Below, piece by piece: positions 55,377-64,000 of a stretch of 64,000 bases of DNA. Origin of the DNA: Microvirga thermotolerans (GTDB taxonomy: Bacteria > Pseudomonadota > Alphaproteobacteria > Rhizobiales > Beijerinckiaceae); the NCBI RefSeq assembly GCF_009363855.1, contig NZ_CP045423.1:1642001-1706000 (forward strand), in the 5' to 3' direction. How positions within the stretch are numbered: position 1 is the first letter of the stretch; each line of letters starts with the position of its first letter. Under the pieces are notes generated by a model, which was given only the letters and a program-made list of their open reading frames with translations, did no database searches and was not told where the DNA came from. Both the position numbers and the translations under genes were made by a program.

Positions 55377-57227
55377 TCACGGTCTCGCCCGGCCCGCGGT
55401 CTCGCCCGGGCCGGCCGCTGCCGCCGGTGCGGCCTTCCCCACCGTCCGCCGGGCGCGGAACTCCGTCCTGTCCTGGCCGCGCCTGACGCTGCTTTCCTTG
55501 AGAAGGGCGCGGAACTCGTCCCGGCGCTCGTGGATCGAGGCGATCACGAGGCCCATGGGCACGCCGATGTCGCTGAGAACCGCCTCGCTGAGCTGGAGGG
55601 AGGCCTCGATGGTCTCCGGCACAGCATCGTCCACGCCGCGCCTGTAGAGCTCCGCCGCGTGCCGCGCGTCCCGCGCCCGGGACACGATGGTGATGTCCGG
55701 GCGTTCCCTCCGGGCCGCGCTCACGACGCCCTCGATGGCGCTCGGCGCGTCCAGGGTGATGACGAGGGCCCGGGCCTGCTCGATTCCGCAGGCCCGCAGC
55801 AGCTCGGGATAGGACCCGTCCCCGAAATAGACCGGCCGCCCGGCGCGGCGCTCGGCGGCGACGCGGACGGGATCCATGTCGATGGCCACGTAGGGCACCT
55901 TGTGCCGTTCCAGCATGTCGCCGACGAGCTGGCCGACGCGTCCGTATCCGGCGACGATGACGCGGCCCGGCTCGGCCGGGGCGGGCATGACCGTCAGCTC
56001 GGGGTCGAGCGGGCGCCTCAGCTCCAGCCGCCGGCTGAGGCGGCGGCCGAGGCGCGCGAGGAGCGGGATCGCGACCATGGTGAGCGTGGTGACGACAAGG
56101 AGGTTCTGGCCGATCCCGGCCGGAACGAGGCCCGCGCCGACGGCGCTGCCGAGGATCACGAGGCCGAACTCGCCGCTCGGGCCGAGGAGGAGCCCGGTCT
56201 CGACGGCGTCCGGCGCGCTCAGGCCGAAGGGCCGGGCGAGGAGGGCGATCAGGAGCGCCTTCACGGCGATGGTCGCCGCCGCGACGGCGAGGATGAGGGC
56301 GGGAGCCTCCAGGAGGCGCATGGGATCGAGGCTCATGCCCACGGATACGAAGAAGACGCCGAGCAGCAGGCCCTTGAAGGGCTGGATCGTCACGTCCACC
56401 GCCCGCCGGTACTCGGTCTCCGACAGGAGCACCCCGGCCAGGAAAGCGCCGAGCGCCATGGAAAGCCCGCTCGCCGCGGCGACCAGGCTCGTGACCAGGA
56501 CCACGAGCAGGCAGGCGGCCATGAAGAGTTCCGGACTCTTGGTGGCGGAGACGAGCTGGAAGAACGGACGCAGCACCAGGCGCCCGAGACCGACGATGGC
56601 CCCGAGGGCAAGAACCGCCTGCAGGAGCGCCCAGGCGAGGGAAGCGGTCGTGATCTCCGGCTTGTCCGCGTCGAGGACCGCGATGGTGAACAGGATCGGC
56701 GCCACGGCGAGGTCCTGGAAGAGCAGGGCGGAGAAGCTCGCCCGCCCGACCGGCGTGTTCAGCCGCTTCTGCTCGGCGATGACGGGAATGACGATGGCGG
56801 TGGAGGAGAGGGCGAGCGCCAGGCCGACGAGGATCGCTCCGGCGACGCTGCCGACGAGATGGAACGCCAGGGCGCCGAGGGCGGCGGCGCAGAGGATCGC
56901 CTGGAGGGAGCCGAAGCCGAACACCAGGCGCCGCAGGGTACGAAGGCGCTGCCAGGACAGCTCGATCCCGATGGTGAAGAGCAGGAACACCACGCCGAAC
57001 TCGGCGATGTGGGACGTACCTTCCGGGTTGGTGAAGGTGATCCAGTCGATCCACGGATGGGCGGGCACGAGACGGCCCAGTCCGAACGGGCCGAGCAGCA
57101 TTCCCGCCGCCAGGTACCCGAGAACCGGGCTGACCCGGAGCCGGTGGAACAGGGGAACGACAATGCCTGCCGTTGCGAGGAAGAGAATGGGTTCCTGGTA
57201 GGCTTGCAGGTTGATCGCGGCTGCCAT
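55377..57227 (-). CDS. CPA2 cation:proton antiporter, KefB/KefC-like
   Basis: 616 residues: about twelve membrane helices (1-390) of the CPA2 exchanger fold, with LLFQDLAVAPILF and the pore motif LGPSGEFGLVILG. A cytoplasmic TrkA-N Rossmann domain follows (from about 420: VIVAGYGRVGQLVGDML), then a C-terminal tail. KefB/C proteins export potassium in exchange for protons under electrophile stress; the exact ion is not settled by sequence. The ATG at 57227 follows GGAG; an upstream in-frame ATG is less likely. Confidence 0.9.
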   Translation of the reverse strand: MAAAINLQAYQEPILFLATAGIVVPLFHRLRVSPVLGYLAAGMLLGPFGLGRLVPAHPWIDWITFTNPEGTSHIAEFGVVFLLFTIGIELSWQRLRTLRRLVFGFGSLQAILCAAALGALAFHLVGSVAGAILVGLALALSSTAIVIPVIAEQKRLNTPVGRASFSALLFQDLAVAPILFTIAVLDADKPEITTASLAWALLQAVLALGAIVGLGRLVLRPFFQLVSATKSPELFMAACLLVVLVTSLVAAASGLSMALGAFLAGVLLSETEYRRAVDVTIQPFKGLLLGVFFVSVGMSLDPMRLLEAPALILAVAAATIAVKALLIALLARPFGLSAPDAVETGLLLGPSGEFGLVILGSAVGAGLVPAGIGQNLLVVTTLTMVAIPLLARLGRRLSRRLELRRPLDPELTVMPAPAEPGRVIVAGYGRVGQLVGDMLERHKVPYVAIDMDPVRVAAERRAGRPVYFGDGSYPELLRACGIEQARALVITLDAPSAIEGVVSAARRERPDITIVSRARDARHAAELYRRGVDDAVPETIEASLQLSEAVLSDIGVPMGLVIASIHERRDEFRALLKESSVRRGQDRTEFRARRTVGKAAPAAAAGPGETAGRARP

Positions 57228-57467
57228 CGTCTCCGTCCGATTCCCCTCAATCATGGGAGGAAGGCAGACGCGCGCGCAAGGGAAAGATGCGCGCATTTCG
57301 AAGCAGTTAGCGCAAGACATGGGCAGCCGTGCGCCCTCTCCCGCATCCCCGGCCCCATCGGTTCCGGGTTCCGCCTCGCGGCCCCGGAACGACGGCGGGA
57401 AAACGGGAGCGGGATGCGTGTCTCGCTCCCGAGGAAGCCCGGGATCCGGCGGGGCGGGCCGGTCGAA

Positions 57468-58757
57468 CTACCCGAGCGTCGCCAGGGCCTGCGACAGGTC
57501 CGCCACCAGGTCGTCCGGATGCTCGATGCCGATGGAGACGCGGATGGTGGCATCGGTGACGCCGAGACGGTCGCGGGTTTCCTTCGGCACGCCGGAATGG
57601 GTGGTCGAGGCCGGGTGCGAGATGAGCGATTCCGTGCCGCCCAGGCTCACCGCCAGCTTGAAGACCTGCAGGGCGTTGAGCACCTTGAAGGCCTCCGCCT
57701 CGCCGCCCTTCACGTCGAAGGAGAAGGTGGATCCGGGCGCCGTGCACTGGGCATCGTAGACGCGCTTCGCGGGCGAGTTTTCCGGCAGGTAGGCCAGGTG
57801 GTGGACCTTCGCGACCTTGGGGTGCTCGCTCAGGAACCTGGCGACGATCTCGCCGTTGCGGTTCGCCGCGCTCATGCGCAGGGCGAGGGTCTCGAGGGAG
57901 CGGCCGATCATCCAGCAGGAATGCGGGTCGAGCTGGGTGCCGATGGCCGACCGCAGCAGGCGGACGGGCTTCATCAGCTCCTTCGAGCCGAGCGCCGCGC
58001 CCGCGATGAGGTCGGAGTGGCCGCCCACGTACTTCGTCAGCGAGTAGAGCGAAATGTCGGCGCCGTGCTGGATCGGCTTCTGGTAGAGCGGGCCGAGCAG
58101 GGTGTTGTCGCACAGGATGACCGGGCGGTGGCCGCCCTGGGCGGCGGCGGTCTCCTCGGCGACCCGGCGGATCATGGCGATGTCGACGAGGGTGTTGAGC
58201 GGGTTCGAGGGCGTCTCGATGAGGACGACCGAGACCCGCCCCTTGGCCCGCGCCGCCTCGGCGGCGGAGCGGACGCTCTTCTCATCGATCCCGTCCCCGA
58301 AGCCGACCGAGTGGATGCCCAGATTGGCGAGGGTCTTGGCGATCAGGGTCTCCGTGCCGCCGTAGAGCGGCTGCGAGTGCAGGATCACGTCGCCGGGCCG
58401 GGCGAAGGCGAGGATCGTGGTCGAGATCGCCGACATGCCCGACGAGAAGAGGAGGCCCGCCTCCGTTTCCTCGAAGATGGCGAGGCGGTCCTCGACGATC
58501 TCGGAATTGGGGTGGTTGAAGCGGGAATAGACCAGGCCCGCAGCCTCGCCCTGGGGCGGCTCGCGGCGGCCGGCCACGTAGTCGAAGAACTCCTTGCCGT
58601 GCTCGGCGCTGGTGAACACGAAGGTGGAGGTCAGGAAGACCGGGGGCTTCACGGCGCCTTCCGACAGGCTCGGGTCGTAGCCGTAGCCGAGCATGAGGGT
58701 CTCGGGCCTCAGCTTGTGGTTGCCGATGCGATCCTTGTGGTAGCGGTTGTAGGGCAT
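57468..58757 (-). CDS. Cystathionine gamma-synthase/methionine gamma-lyase family PLP enzyme
   Basis: 429-residue fold-type I PLP enzyme. The Schiff-base lysine is in [11 protein letters not shown] near residue 225. Other family motifs are [44 protein letters not shown] and [17 protein letters not shown]. It could be cystathionine gamma-synthase, gamma-lyase or methionine gamma-lyase; length fits the group annotated as cystathionine gamma-synthase family. It diverges from moxR. Confidence 0.88.
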   Translation of the reverse strand: MPYNRYHKDRIGNHKLRPETLMLGYGYDPSLSEGAVKPPVFLTSTFVFTSAEHGKEFFDYVAGRREPPQGEAAGLVYSRFNHPNSEIVEDRLAIFEETEAGLLFSSGMSAISTTILAFARPGDVILHSQPLYGGTETLIAKTLANLGIHSVGFGDGIDEKSVRSAAEAARAKGRVSVVLIETPSNPLNTLVDIAMIRRVAEETAAAQGGHRPVILCDNTLLGPLYQKPIQHGADISLYSLTKYVGGHSDLIAGAALGSKELMKPVRLLRSAIGTQLDPHSCWMIGRSLETLALRMSAANRNGEIVARFLSEHPKVAKVHHLAYLPENSPAKRVYDAQCTAPGSTFSFDVKGGEAEAFKVLNALQVFKLAVSLGGTESLISHPASTTHSGVPKETRDRLGVTDATIRVSIGIEHPDDLVADLSQALATLG

Positions 58758-58898
58758 GGTGCGAGTCCTCTCCTTTCGAACCGACTTACCCTATGAGGAC
58801 GGTTGCCGAAAGGTGACGTCTGGACATAGTTTCGGGACGGTGCACCCGGCCGCCCGGCCGGCGGACGATTGACGAGGCGAAGGACGAAGGGAAGGGCT

Positions 58899-59747
58899 AT
58901 GGCGCGTTTCGAAGGCACCGATACCTATGTGGCCACCGAGGACCTGAAGGTCGCGGTCAACGCCGCCATCGTCCTCGAGCGGCCGCTCCTGGTGAAGGGC
59001 GAGCCCGGAACCGGCAAGTCGGTCCTCGCCGAGGAGGTCGCCAAGGCCCTCGGGGCGCCGCTGCTGACCTGGCACGTCAAGTCGACCACCAAGGCCCAGC
59101 AGGGCCTCTACGAATACGACGCCGTCTCGCGCCTGCGCGACAGCCAGCTCGGCGACCCGCGGGTGTCGGACATCCGCAACTACATCAGGCGCGGCAAGCT
59201 GTGGGAGGCCTTCGAGTCCGAGCGGCGGCCGGTCCTGCTGATCGACGAGATCGACAAGGCCGACATCGAGTTCCCGAACGACCTGCTGCTCGAACTCGAC
59301 CGCATGGAGTTCCACGTCTACGAGACCGGGGAGACGGTGCGGGCGAAGCGGCGCCCGGTGGTCATCATCACCTCCAACAACGAGAAGGAGCTGCCGGACG
59401 CCTTCCTGCGCCGCTGCTTCTTCCACTACATCCGCTTCCCCGATGCCGAGACCATGGCGCGGATCGTCGAGGTCCATTATCCCGGCCTCAAGCGCCGCCT
59501 CATCGAGGAGGCCCTGCGCATCTTCTTCGAGGTGCGCGAGACGCCGGGCCTGAGGAAGAAGCCGTCCACCTCCGAGCTCCTGGACTGGCTGAAGCTCCTC
59601 GTCTCCGAGGACATCGGCCCTGAGCAGCTGCGCGAGCGCGATACCCGCAAGCTCATTCCGCCGCTGCACGGCGCGCTCCTGAAGAACGAGCAGGACGTGA
59701 GCCTCTTCGAGAAGCTCGCCTTCCTGGCGCGGCGGGAAGGGCGCTGA
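58899..59747 (+). CDS. MoxR-family AAA+ ATPase
   Basis: 282-residue ATPase. Walker A is GEPGTGKSVLAEEV near residue 40, Walker B is VLLIDEIDKAD near residue 110, and sensor 1 is IITSNNEKELPDAF. MoxR proteins act with VWA proteins such as CoxE to insert metals or assemble complexes. The CoxE-like gene at 54145 is a probable partner even though it is 3.6 kb away and on the other strand. The downstream SixA gene is only 6 nt away. Confidence 0.92.
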   Translation: MARFEGTDTYVATEDLKVAVNAAIVLERPLLVKGEPGTGKSVLAEEVAKALGAPLLTWHVKSTTKAQQGLYEYDAVSRLRDSQLGDPRVSDIRNYIRRGKLWEAFESERRPVLLIDEIDKADIEFPNDLLLELDRMEFHVYETGETVRAKRRPVVIITSNNEKELPDAFLRRCFFHYIRFPDAETMARIVEVHYPGLKRRLIEEALRIFFEVRETPGLRKKPSTSELLDWLKLLVSEDIGPEQLRERDTRKLIPPLHGALLKNEQDVSLFEKLAFLARREGR

Positions 59748-59753
59748 GCGGCC

Positions 59754-60278
59754 ATGCTTCGTCTCCTCCTCCTCCGCCATGCGAAATCCTCCTGGCCCGC
59801 GGGCGTTCTCGACGTGGAGCGTCCGCTCTCGCCGCGCGGGCGCAAGGCGGCGGTGCTCATGGGCGACTATCTCAAGGAGGAGCGGCTCGTTCCCGATCTC
59901 GCGCTGATCTCTCCCGCGCGCCGAACGGAGGAGACCTGGGACCTCGTCCAGCCGGCCCTGGGGGAGGTGGAGTGCCGCCGCGAGCCGCGCCTCTACGAGG
60001 CGACGGCCGCGCGCCTGCTCACCGTCGTCCAGGAGGTGAACCCGGTCAACCGCAGGCTCCTGATGATCGGCCACAATCCGGGGTTCGAGGACCTCGCGAA
60101 GATGCTCATCGGCGACGGCACGCCGGAGGATTGCAGCCGCCTTTCCGGGAAGCTCCCGACCGCCGGTCTCGTGGTGGTCGACTTTCCCGGTACGGGCTGG
60201 GAGGACGTGAAGGCGCACAGCGGTCGCCTGGAGCGCTTCGTCACCCCCAAGTCCCTCGGGGCCGGCGAGGACGATTAG
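59754..60278 (+). CDS. SixA-type histidine phosphatase
   Basis: 174 residues of the histidine phosphatase superfamily. It begins with the catalytic motif LLRHAKSSW (His9 region), followed by SPARRTEETWD and the second histidine in MIGHNPGFEDLAKML. This is the SixA-like short form acting on phosphohistidine proteins; the target is unknown. It is 6 nt after moxR and probably co-transcribed with it. Confidence 0.9.
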   Translation: MLRLLLLRHAKSSWPAGVLDVERPLSPRGRKAAVLMGDYLKEERLVPDLALISPARRTEETWDLVQPALGEVECRREPRLYEATAARLLTVVQEVNPVNRRLLMIGHNPGFEDLAKMLIGDGTPEDCSRLSGKLPTAGLVVVDFPGTGWEDVKAHSGRLERFVTPKSLGAGEDD

Positions 60279-60393
60279 TCCGCTCGTCCCGCCGCCATGG
60301 AACGGCCATCCTCCGGGATGAACCTTCCGGAAGGAGTGCCGTTGTGCACAATGCACTCACGGGGAAACAAGCCTTCACGGGCCCATCCGGACC

Positions 60394-61476
60394 ATGCTGC
60401 CTCATACCCTCGCCGCATTGCTGATGGCCGGCAGCGCGCTCGCGGCCAACAAGGCGGAGCTCGGCCGCGACATGCTGGCCGAGGCCGTCGGGAGCCGGCA
60501 GGAGGCGGCGGTTCGCTACGTCTCGGAAGCGCGGGAGGTCACCAACTGGCGCATGGAGACCGTGGACGCCCTCGAGCCGAAGCCGGTCGCGCTCCTCGCC
60601 GCCCTGTTCCGGGCGGACAGGCCCGTCGTCACCCGCTGCGTGAAGCTCAACAACTACTGGTGCATCAAGAGCGCGCGCTGGGACGGCGAGATCGGCAGGG
60701 ACGCCGAAGGCCATGTGGGCTTCGCCTCCGCCGAGCACGGGGCCGACGCCGCGGCCCGGCTGCTGCGGCGCTACTATCTGGAGTTCAACCGCAGGTCCGC
60801 CCTCGACATCGTCCGCCGCTGGGCGCCGGCCGAGTGCAACGTGGCGACCGGCATCGGCGATCTCGCCGTCCTGGCGGTCAAGGGCATCGGCGGAACCGTG
60901 CGCGCCCGCTGGCTCGCTTCGCACCGGGGCGTGAAGCTCACCGCCGTGGGCAAGGGCGGAAGGCCCGGCCGGGTCTCCGTGGTCATCCCCCTGAAACGGA
61001 GCCCCTCGCGGGTTCCCGAGTACCGGGTGCCCGACATCGCGGTCGGAATGGGCGAGAGGCCGAAGCCCGTCCGCCGGAGCGAATCGCTGTCCCGCACAGC
61101 GAAGGCCGCGCCTTCCGCCAAGCCCGCTCAGCAGAAGGCCGTTCCCCAGAGAACCGCCTCGGCCCCCGCGCCCAAGGCCGCGCCCCGGAAGGAGGCCGCC
61201 GCCTGCGCGCCCGACGAGCAGCGCCTGCGCAACTACGCGGCCCGTATGGTGGCGGACCTCGCGGGCATCGGCCCGACGGACGATCTCAGGCTCTTCGGGC
61301 CGGACGGGACCCCCACCGCGAACCTGGCGCCGGTGATGCTCGCCATGTCGGCCGTGGAACTCGGCATGCTTCGTGCGAGCCCCGATCTGGTCGAGGCGGC
61401 GGTCCGGCGGCTGGGCGAGCAGGTCGCCGCGAGACGGGCCGCCCTCGCAACGGAGCCGGACGGCACCGTTCCTTGA
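60394..61476 (+). CDS. Secreted protein of unknown function, possible lysozyme-like segment
   Basis: 360 residues with a short signal peptide (MLPHTLAALLMAGSALA). A conserved-looking central part (about 85-150) reads NNYWCIKSARWDGEIG, GHVGFASAEHGADAAARLLR and DIVRRWAPAECN. The pattern W-x-G...F-x-S...G...A...LL..YY...I..RWAP resembles phage P5-like muramidase/structural domains, by eye only. A Lys/Ala/Pro linker (about 215-270) precedes a C-terminal helical part (ACAPDEQRLRNYAARMV). No catalytic residues can be asserted. It ends just before the rpsD leader. Confidence 0.65.
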   Translation: MLPHTLAALLMAGSALAANKAELGRDMLAEAVGSRQEAAVRYVSEAREVTNWRMETVDALEPKPVALLAALFRADRPVVTRCVKLNNYWCIKSARWDGEIGRDAEGHVGFASAEHGADAAARLLRRYYLEFNRRSALDIVRRWAPAECNVATGIGDLAVLAVKGIGGTVRARWLASHRGVKLTAVGKGGRPGRVSVVIPLKRSPSRVPEYRVPDIAVGMGERPKPVRRSESLSRTAKAAPSAKPAQQKAVPQRTASAPAPKAAPRKEAAACAPDEQRLRNYAARMVADLAGIGPTDDLRLFGPDGTPTANLAPVMLAMSAVELGMLRASPDLVEAAVRRLGEQVAARRAALATEPDGTVP

Positions 61477-61501
61477 CACGAAGGGCGTTTTCCACTAGGG
61501 C
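61473..61501 (+). promoter_or_regulatory. Possible rpsD promoter
   Basis: TTGACA (61473-61478), a 17-nt spacer and TAGGGC (61496-61501). The -35 box is perfect and overlaps the stop codon of the upstream gene; the -10 is poor. A transcript from here would have a leader of about 130 nt containing small hairpins, where ribosomal autoregulation could act. Confidence 0.35.
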
Positions 61502-61638
61502 ATCCCGGTTCGCGCGGTCCGGCAACGGCCGCGCAAACTTTTTACGCTCCCGTGGCCCGGCCTCCGGCCGGCCTGTCGTCCCGCAAGGGAAGAGGAGGGC
61601 GCGTTCCTCGAAACTTTCGACACTTGAGAGGAATCGCG

Positions 61639-62256
61639 ATGTCGAAGCGCATTCAGGCCAAGCACAAGCTTGACCGCCGCATGGGCCAGAACATCTGGGG
61701 CCGCCCGAAGAGCCCCGTCAACCGCCGCGAATACGGCCCCGGCCAGCACGGCCAGCGCCGCAAGGGCAAGCTCTCCGACTACGGCACGCAGCTGCGCGCC
61801 AAGCAGAAGCTCAAGGGCTACTACGCCAACATCACCGAGAAGCAGTTCCGCCGCTACTACGCCGAGGCGATCCGCCTGCGCGGCGACTCCGGCGAGAACC
61901 TGATCGGCCTGCTCGAGCGCCGTCTCGACGCCGTTGTCTACCGGGCCAAGTTCGTCGCGACCCCCTTCGCCGCGCGCCAGTTCGTGAACCACGGCCACGT
62001 GAAGGTGAACGGCCGCCGCGTCAACATCCCGAGCTACCTCGTGAAGCCGGGCGACGTGATCGAGGTGAAGGAGAAGTCCAAGCAGCTCGAGGTGGTCGTG
62101 GTGGCGAGCCAGCTCGCCGAGCGCGACGTGCCGGACTACATCGAGGTCGATCACTCCAAGATGACGGCCAAGATGACCCGCATTCCGACCCTTTCCGAGG
62201 TGCCGTACCCGGTCCAGATGGAGCCGAACCTCGTGATCGAGTTCTACTCGCGCTGA
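61639..62256 (+). CDS. rpsD: 30S ribosomal protein S4
   Basis: 205 residues, the standard alphaproteobacterial length. It binds 16S rRNA early in 30S assembly. N-terminal [20 protein letters not shown], the [15 protein letters not shown] segment, and the S4 RNA-binding domain (about 94-155: [38 protein letters not shown]) are all clear. The ATG at 61639 follows GAGAGGAA; the longer upstream frame is leader. It is monocistronic and ends at a strong terminator, as often seen for rpsD outside the main operons in alphaproteobacteria. Confidence 0.98.
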   Translation: MSKRIQAKHKLDRRMGQNIWGRPKSPVNRREYGPGQHGQRRKGKLSDYGTQLRAKQKLKGYYANITEKQFRRYYAEAIRLRGDSGENLIGLLERRLDAVVYRAKFVATPFAARQFVNHGHVKVNGRRVNIPSYLVKPGDVIEVKEKSKQLEVVVVASQLAERDVPDYIEVDHSKMTAKMTRIPTLSEVPYPVQMEPNLVIEFYSR

Positions 62257-62282
62257 TCGGCGCGGGACACTTCGCAGACCGG

Positions 62283-62311
62283 AAAGGCCGCCGAATGGCG
62301 GCCTTTTCTTT
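62283..62311 (+). terminator. Intrinsic terminator of rpsD
   Basis: AAAGGCCGCC and GGCGGCCTTT form a 10-bp stem with loop GAAT, followed by a T-rich tail (TTTTCTTT). It lies 27 nt after the rpsD stop. Confidence 0.9.
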
Positions 62312-62430
62312 GCGCGGCATGGGATTTTGCGCGGAATGGGACGGGGGACCGGCGCCGCGCCCTCCGCGCTTACGGGGGGCAAGCCCGGTCGAGGCGGCCT
62401 CTCTCGATGTCCGGTTTCGGGCGACGGGTC

Positions 62431-63012
62431 TTACGGCTGCCTTGAGGCGGGGGGCTGGCCGCCCGGACCCTGCATGCCGCCGGGGCCGCGATGGTGCATC
62501 ATGTCCATTCCCATGCGCCCGCGATGGCCGTCGCCGCGCCAGCCCATACGGCCCGGGCGGCCTTCGCGCATGAGCACCGGAAGGAGCCGCTTCTGGCGGT
62601 CGTCGAGGGAGGCCCAGAACGGCTTCATGGCGGTCGCGAGGGCGTTCAGGTTCTCGGCGCCCCTGGCGGCATTCTGAGCCCGCCGCTCGAGCCGCTGCAT
62701 CAGGTCGGGCCGCTCGCTGCCGCTCCTTTGGGCCCGGTAATCCTCCATCATCTGCCGGCGCGAGGCGGCCTGCGCCCGGAGGGCCTGCTCGACGGGCCCC
62801 CAGAGCTTCTGCTGGTCGGGGGTGAGCTTGAGCCCGGCCTGGATGGCGGCGATGCGGGCGTCCGTGAGGGATTCGAAGTCCTCCCGACTCATCGGGGCGC
62901 GCGGGCCGGGTCCGCCCGGACCGCCCGCGGGGGGAGGAGCAGGCTGCGCATAGGCCACCGTGCCGGCAATCGCCAGGGCGGACGCAGCGGAAAGGATGGC
63001 GAGGATCTTCAT
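62431..63012 (-). CDS. Spy/CpxP-like periplasmic protein (LTxxQ motif)
   Basis: 193 residues. The signal peptide is MKILAILSAASALAIAGTVA with cleavage near AYA/Q. A Pro/Gly-rich stretch follows, then a helical core with two LTxxQ-type motifs (LKLTPDQQKLWGPV near residue 80; LDDRQKRLLPVLMRE near 150). The tail is rich in Gly, Met and His (GMDMMHHRGPGGMQGPGG), suggesting metal binding (inference). Spy/CpxP proteins are periplasmic chaperones or envelope-stress sensors. The ATG at 63012 is chosen for the signal peptide. Confidence 0.85.
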   Translation of the reverse strand: MKILAILSAASALAIAGTVAYAQPAPPPAGGPGGPGPRAPMSREDFESLTDARIAAIQAGLKLTPDQQKLWGPVEQALRAQAASRRQMMEDYRAQRSGSERPDLMQRLERRAQNAARGAENLNALATAMKPFWASLDDRQKRLLPVLMREGRPGRMGWRGDGHRGRMGMDMMHHRGPGGMQGPGGQPPASRQP

Positions 63013-63093
63013 GCAAGTCTCCTCCTCGGTATCGGGGACGTCAGGATGGGTCCATCCTGCTGTCCCCCGCATGACCGCCGCATGAACTTTTCG

Positions 63094-63657
63094 TCATGTG
63101 GCGGGCCGCAGCGTCTTGAGGAAGCCTGCGAACCGCATCAGCCCCTCGGGCCAGGGGCCGTGGCCGCTCTCCGTGTTGATGTGTCCCGAATCGCCCGCGT
63201 CGACGATGGCCGAGCCCCAGGCGTAGGCGATGTCCTCGGCCTTCGCGTAGTCGCAGTGCGGGTCCGTGCGGCTCGCCACGAGGACGGAGGGAAAGGGCAG
63301 GGGATCGCGGGGGATCGGCGCGAAGGCGCGGTCGATCGCGGGCACGAAGCCGGGTCGTTCCGCATCGGGCACGCCGACGAGAAAGGCGCCCGAAACCCGG
63401 TTCGGAGGCAGGAGGGGCGCCGCATGGGCGATGGCGAGGACGCCGAGGCTGTGGCCGACGAGGACGACGGGCAGCGCCGCCGCCGTCACGTCCTCGACGA
63501 TCTTCGCCACCCACGCGTCCCTGTTGGGGAAGTCCCAGCTCTCCTGCCTCACCCGCCGGGCAGTGGAAAGCTGCCGCTCCCAGCGGCTCTGCCAGTGATC
63601 GGTTCCCGAATCCTGGTAGCCCGGGACGATGAGGATGTCGCAGTCGGATGTTTTCAT
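63094..63657 (-). CDS. RBBP9/YdeN-family alpha/beta hydrolase
   Basis: 187-residue compact serine hydrolase. The opening ILIVPGYQDSGTDHWQSRWE and the nucleophile elbow VGHSLGVL near residue 70 are family-typical. The catalytic histidine is probably in the GHINTESGHGPWPEG segment near residue 165, and the aspartate in VASRTDPHCDY. Substrate unknown. It lies between the CFA synthase-type gene and the Spy-like gene on the same strand. Confidence 0.88.
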   Translation of the reverse strand: MKTSDCDILIVPGYQDSGTDHWQSRWERQLSTARRVRQESWDFPNRDAWVAKIVEDVTAAALPVVLVGHSLGVLAIAHAAPLLPPNRVSGAFLVGVPDAERPGFVPAIDRAFAPIPRDPLPFPSVLVASRTDPHCDYAKAEDIAYAWGSAIVDAGDSGHINTESGHGPWPEGLMRFAGFLKTLRPAT

Positions 63658-63701
63658 GAGCGGGAGGTAGAGGCCCGTGGGCCTCCGTTCAAGGCAAAAG
63701 C

Positions 63702-64000
63702 TCAGGCGCTGCGCTTCAGCTCCGCGGTTTCGGCGGCCCTGAGGGCGGCCTCGCGCTCGGCGATGTAGTCGCGGGTGAGCGGCACCGTGTCGTTGCGCTT
63801 GGCGAGCTGGATCTGGAACACCACCGCGTCCTGGAAGCGGAACGCCGATTCCGACATCGCGAGGTAGCATTCCCACATCCGGCAGAAGCGCTCGTCGTAG
63901 AGGCGCAGGACCTCCTCCCGGTGCGCCATGAACCGCTCCCGCCACTTCTGGAGCGTGAAGGCGTAGTGCAGGCGCAGGATCTCCACGTCGGTCACGATCA
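63702..64000 (-). CDS. Cyclopropane-fatty-acyl-phospholipid synthase-type methyltransferase (5' end outside window)
   Basis: The last 99 or so residues of a SAM-dependent methyltransferase. The visible VTDVEILRLHYAFTLQKWRE and FCRMWECYLAMSESAFRFQD are characteristic of the C-terminal end of Cfa, and FQIQLAKRND is the usual near-terminal motif. The SAM-binding domain and start lie beyond the right edge. Cfa enzymes add a methylene group to unsaturated phospholipid acyl chains. Confidence 0.85.
   Translation of the reverse strand, partial: IVTDVEILRLHYAFTLQKWRERFMAHREEVLRLYDERFCRMWECYLAMSESAFRFQDAVVFQIQLAKRNDTVPLTRDYIAEREAALRAAETAELKRSA

Overview
The window is high-GC DNA from an alphaproteobacterium. 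Fix-type cbb3 oxidase genes, a LivKGFHM cassette, an Mla system with an ABC-auxiliary lipoprotein, a PuuD-type urate pathway, a candidate growth-pole-ring protein and dispersed TAGAGC palindromic repeats all point to Hyphomicrobiales (Rhizobiales), perhaps a Methylobacteriaceae relative such as Microvirga. The genus is an inference. No rRNA, tRNA, CRISPR array, transposase or prophage was recognised; the region reads as ordinary chromosome, closed on the right by rpsD and its neighbours.

Layout. 1-7.7 kb: two back-to-back minus-strand operons, ccoNOQP (cbb3 oxidase) and fixGHI (its assembly and copper supply), each behind a TTGAT-N4-(A/G)TCAA anaerobox. 7.8-11.3 kb: small unknowns, an MscS-family channel and a GreA/GreB-family factor. 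11.4-16.3 kb: a complete branched-chain amino acid/amide ABC transporter. 16.4-21.5 kb: DMT exporter, SMP-30 lactonase, universal stress protein, PPK2, GST, and a GYD protein with its own anaerobox. 21.5-29.5 kb: DNA ligase D and an oligopeptide-type ABC transporter. 29.6-33.4 kb: urate degradation. puuD with an HbpS-like gene diverges from uraH and an allantoinase/OHCU-decarboxylase fusion. 33.5-38 kb: LysM protein, rhodanese, two cytochromes c, an XRE-cupin regulator and a DMT transporter. 38.1-40 kb: a metallophosphoesterase/glycosyltransferase pair behind a Pho-box-like array, read here as plcP-agt phospholipid remodelling. 40-46.8 kb: MFS transporter, DgcA-like epimerase and mlaEFD plus lipoprotein. 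46.9-52.1 kb: DUF1330 protein and a 1564-residue membrane-anchored hendecad-repeat protein resembling GPR/RgsE. 52.4-62.3 kb: ferredoxin, USP, CoxE-like VWA protein, CPA2 antiporter, PLP enzyme, MoxR, SixA, an unknown secreted protein and rpsD. 62.4-64 kb: Spy/CpxP-like protein, RBBP9-type hydrolase and the 3' end of a cyclopropane fatty acid synthase-type gene.

Main leads are: (1) the giant protein, whose coiled region consists of about 70 almost gapless 11-residue repeats; (2) the Pho-box/PlcP/Agt cassette; (3) an anaerobox in front of a lone GYD-domain gene; (4) dispersed repeats whose terminal TAG supplies the stop codon of three flanking genes; and (5) a 12-bp inverted repeat around the ligD start codon. 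No wholly new multi-gene defence or biosynthetic system was found.
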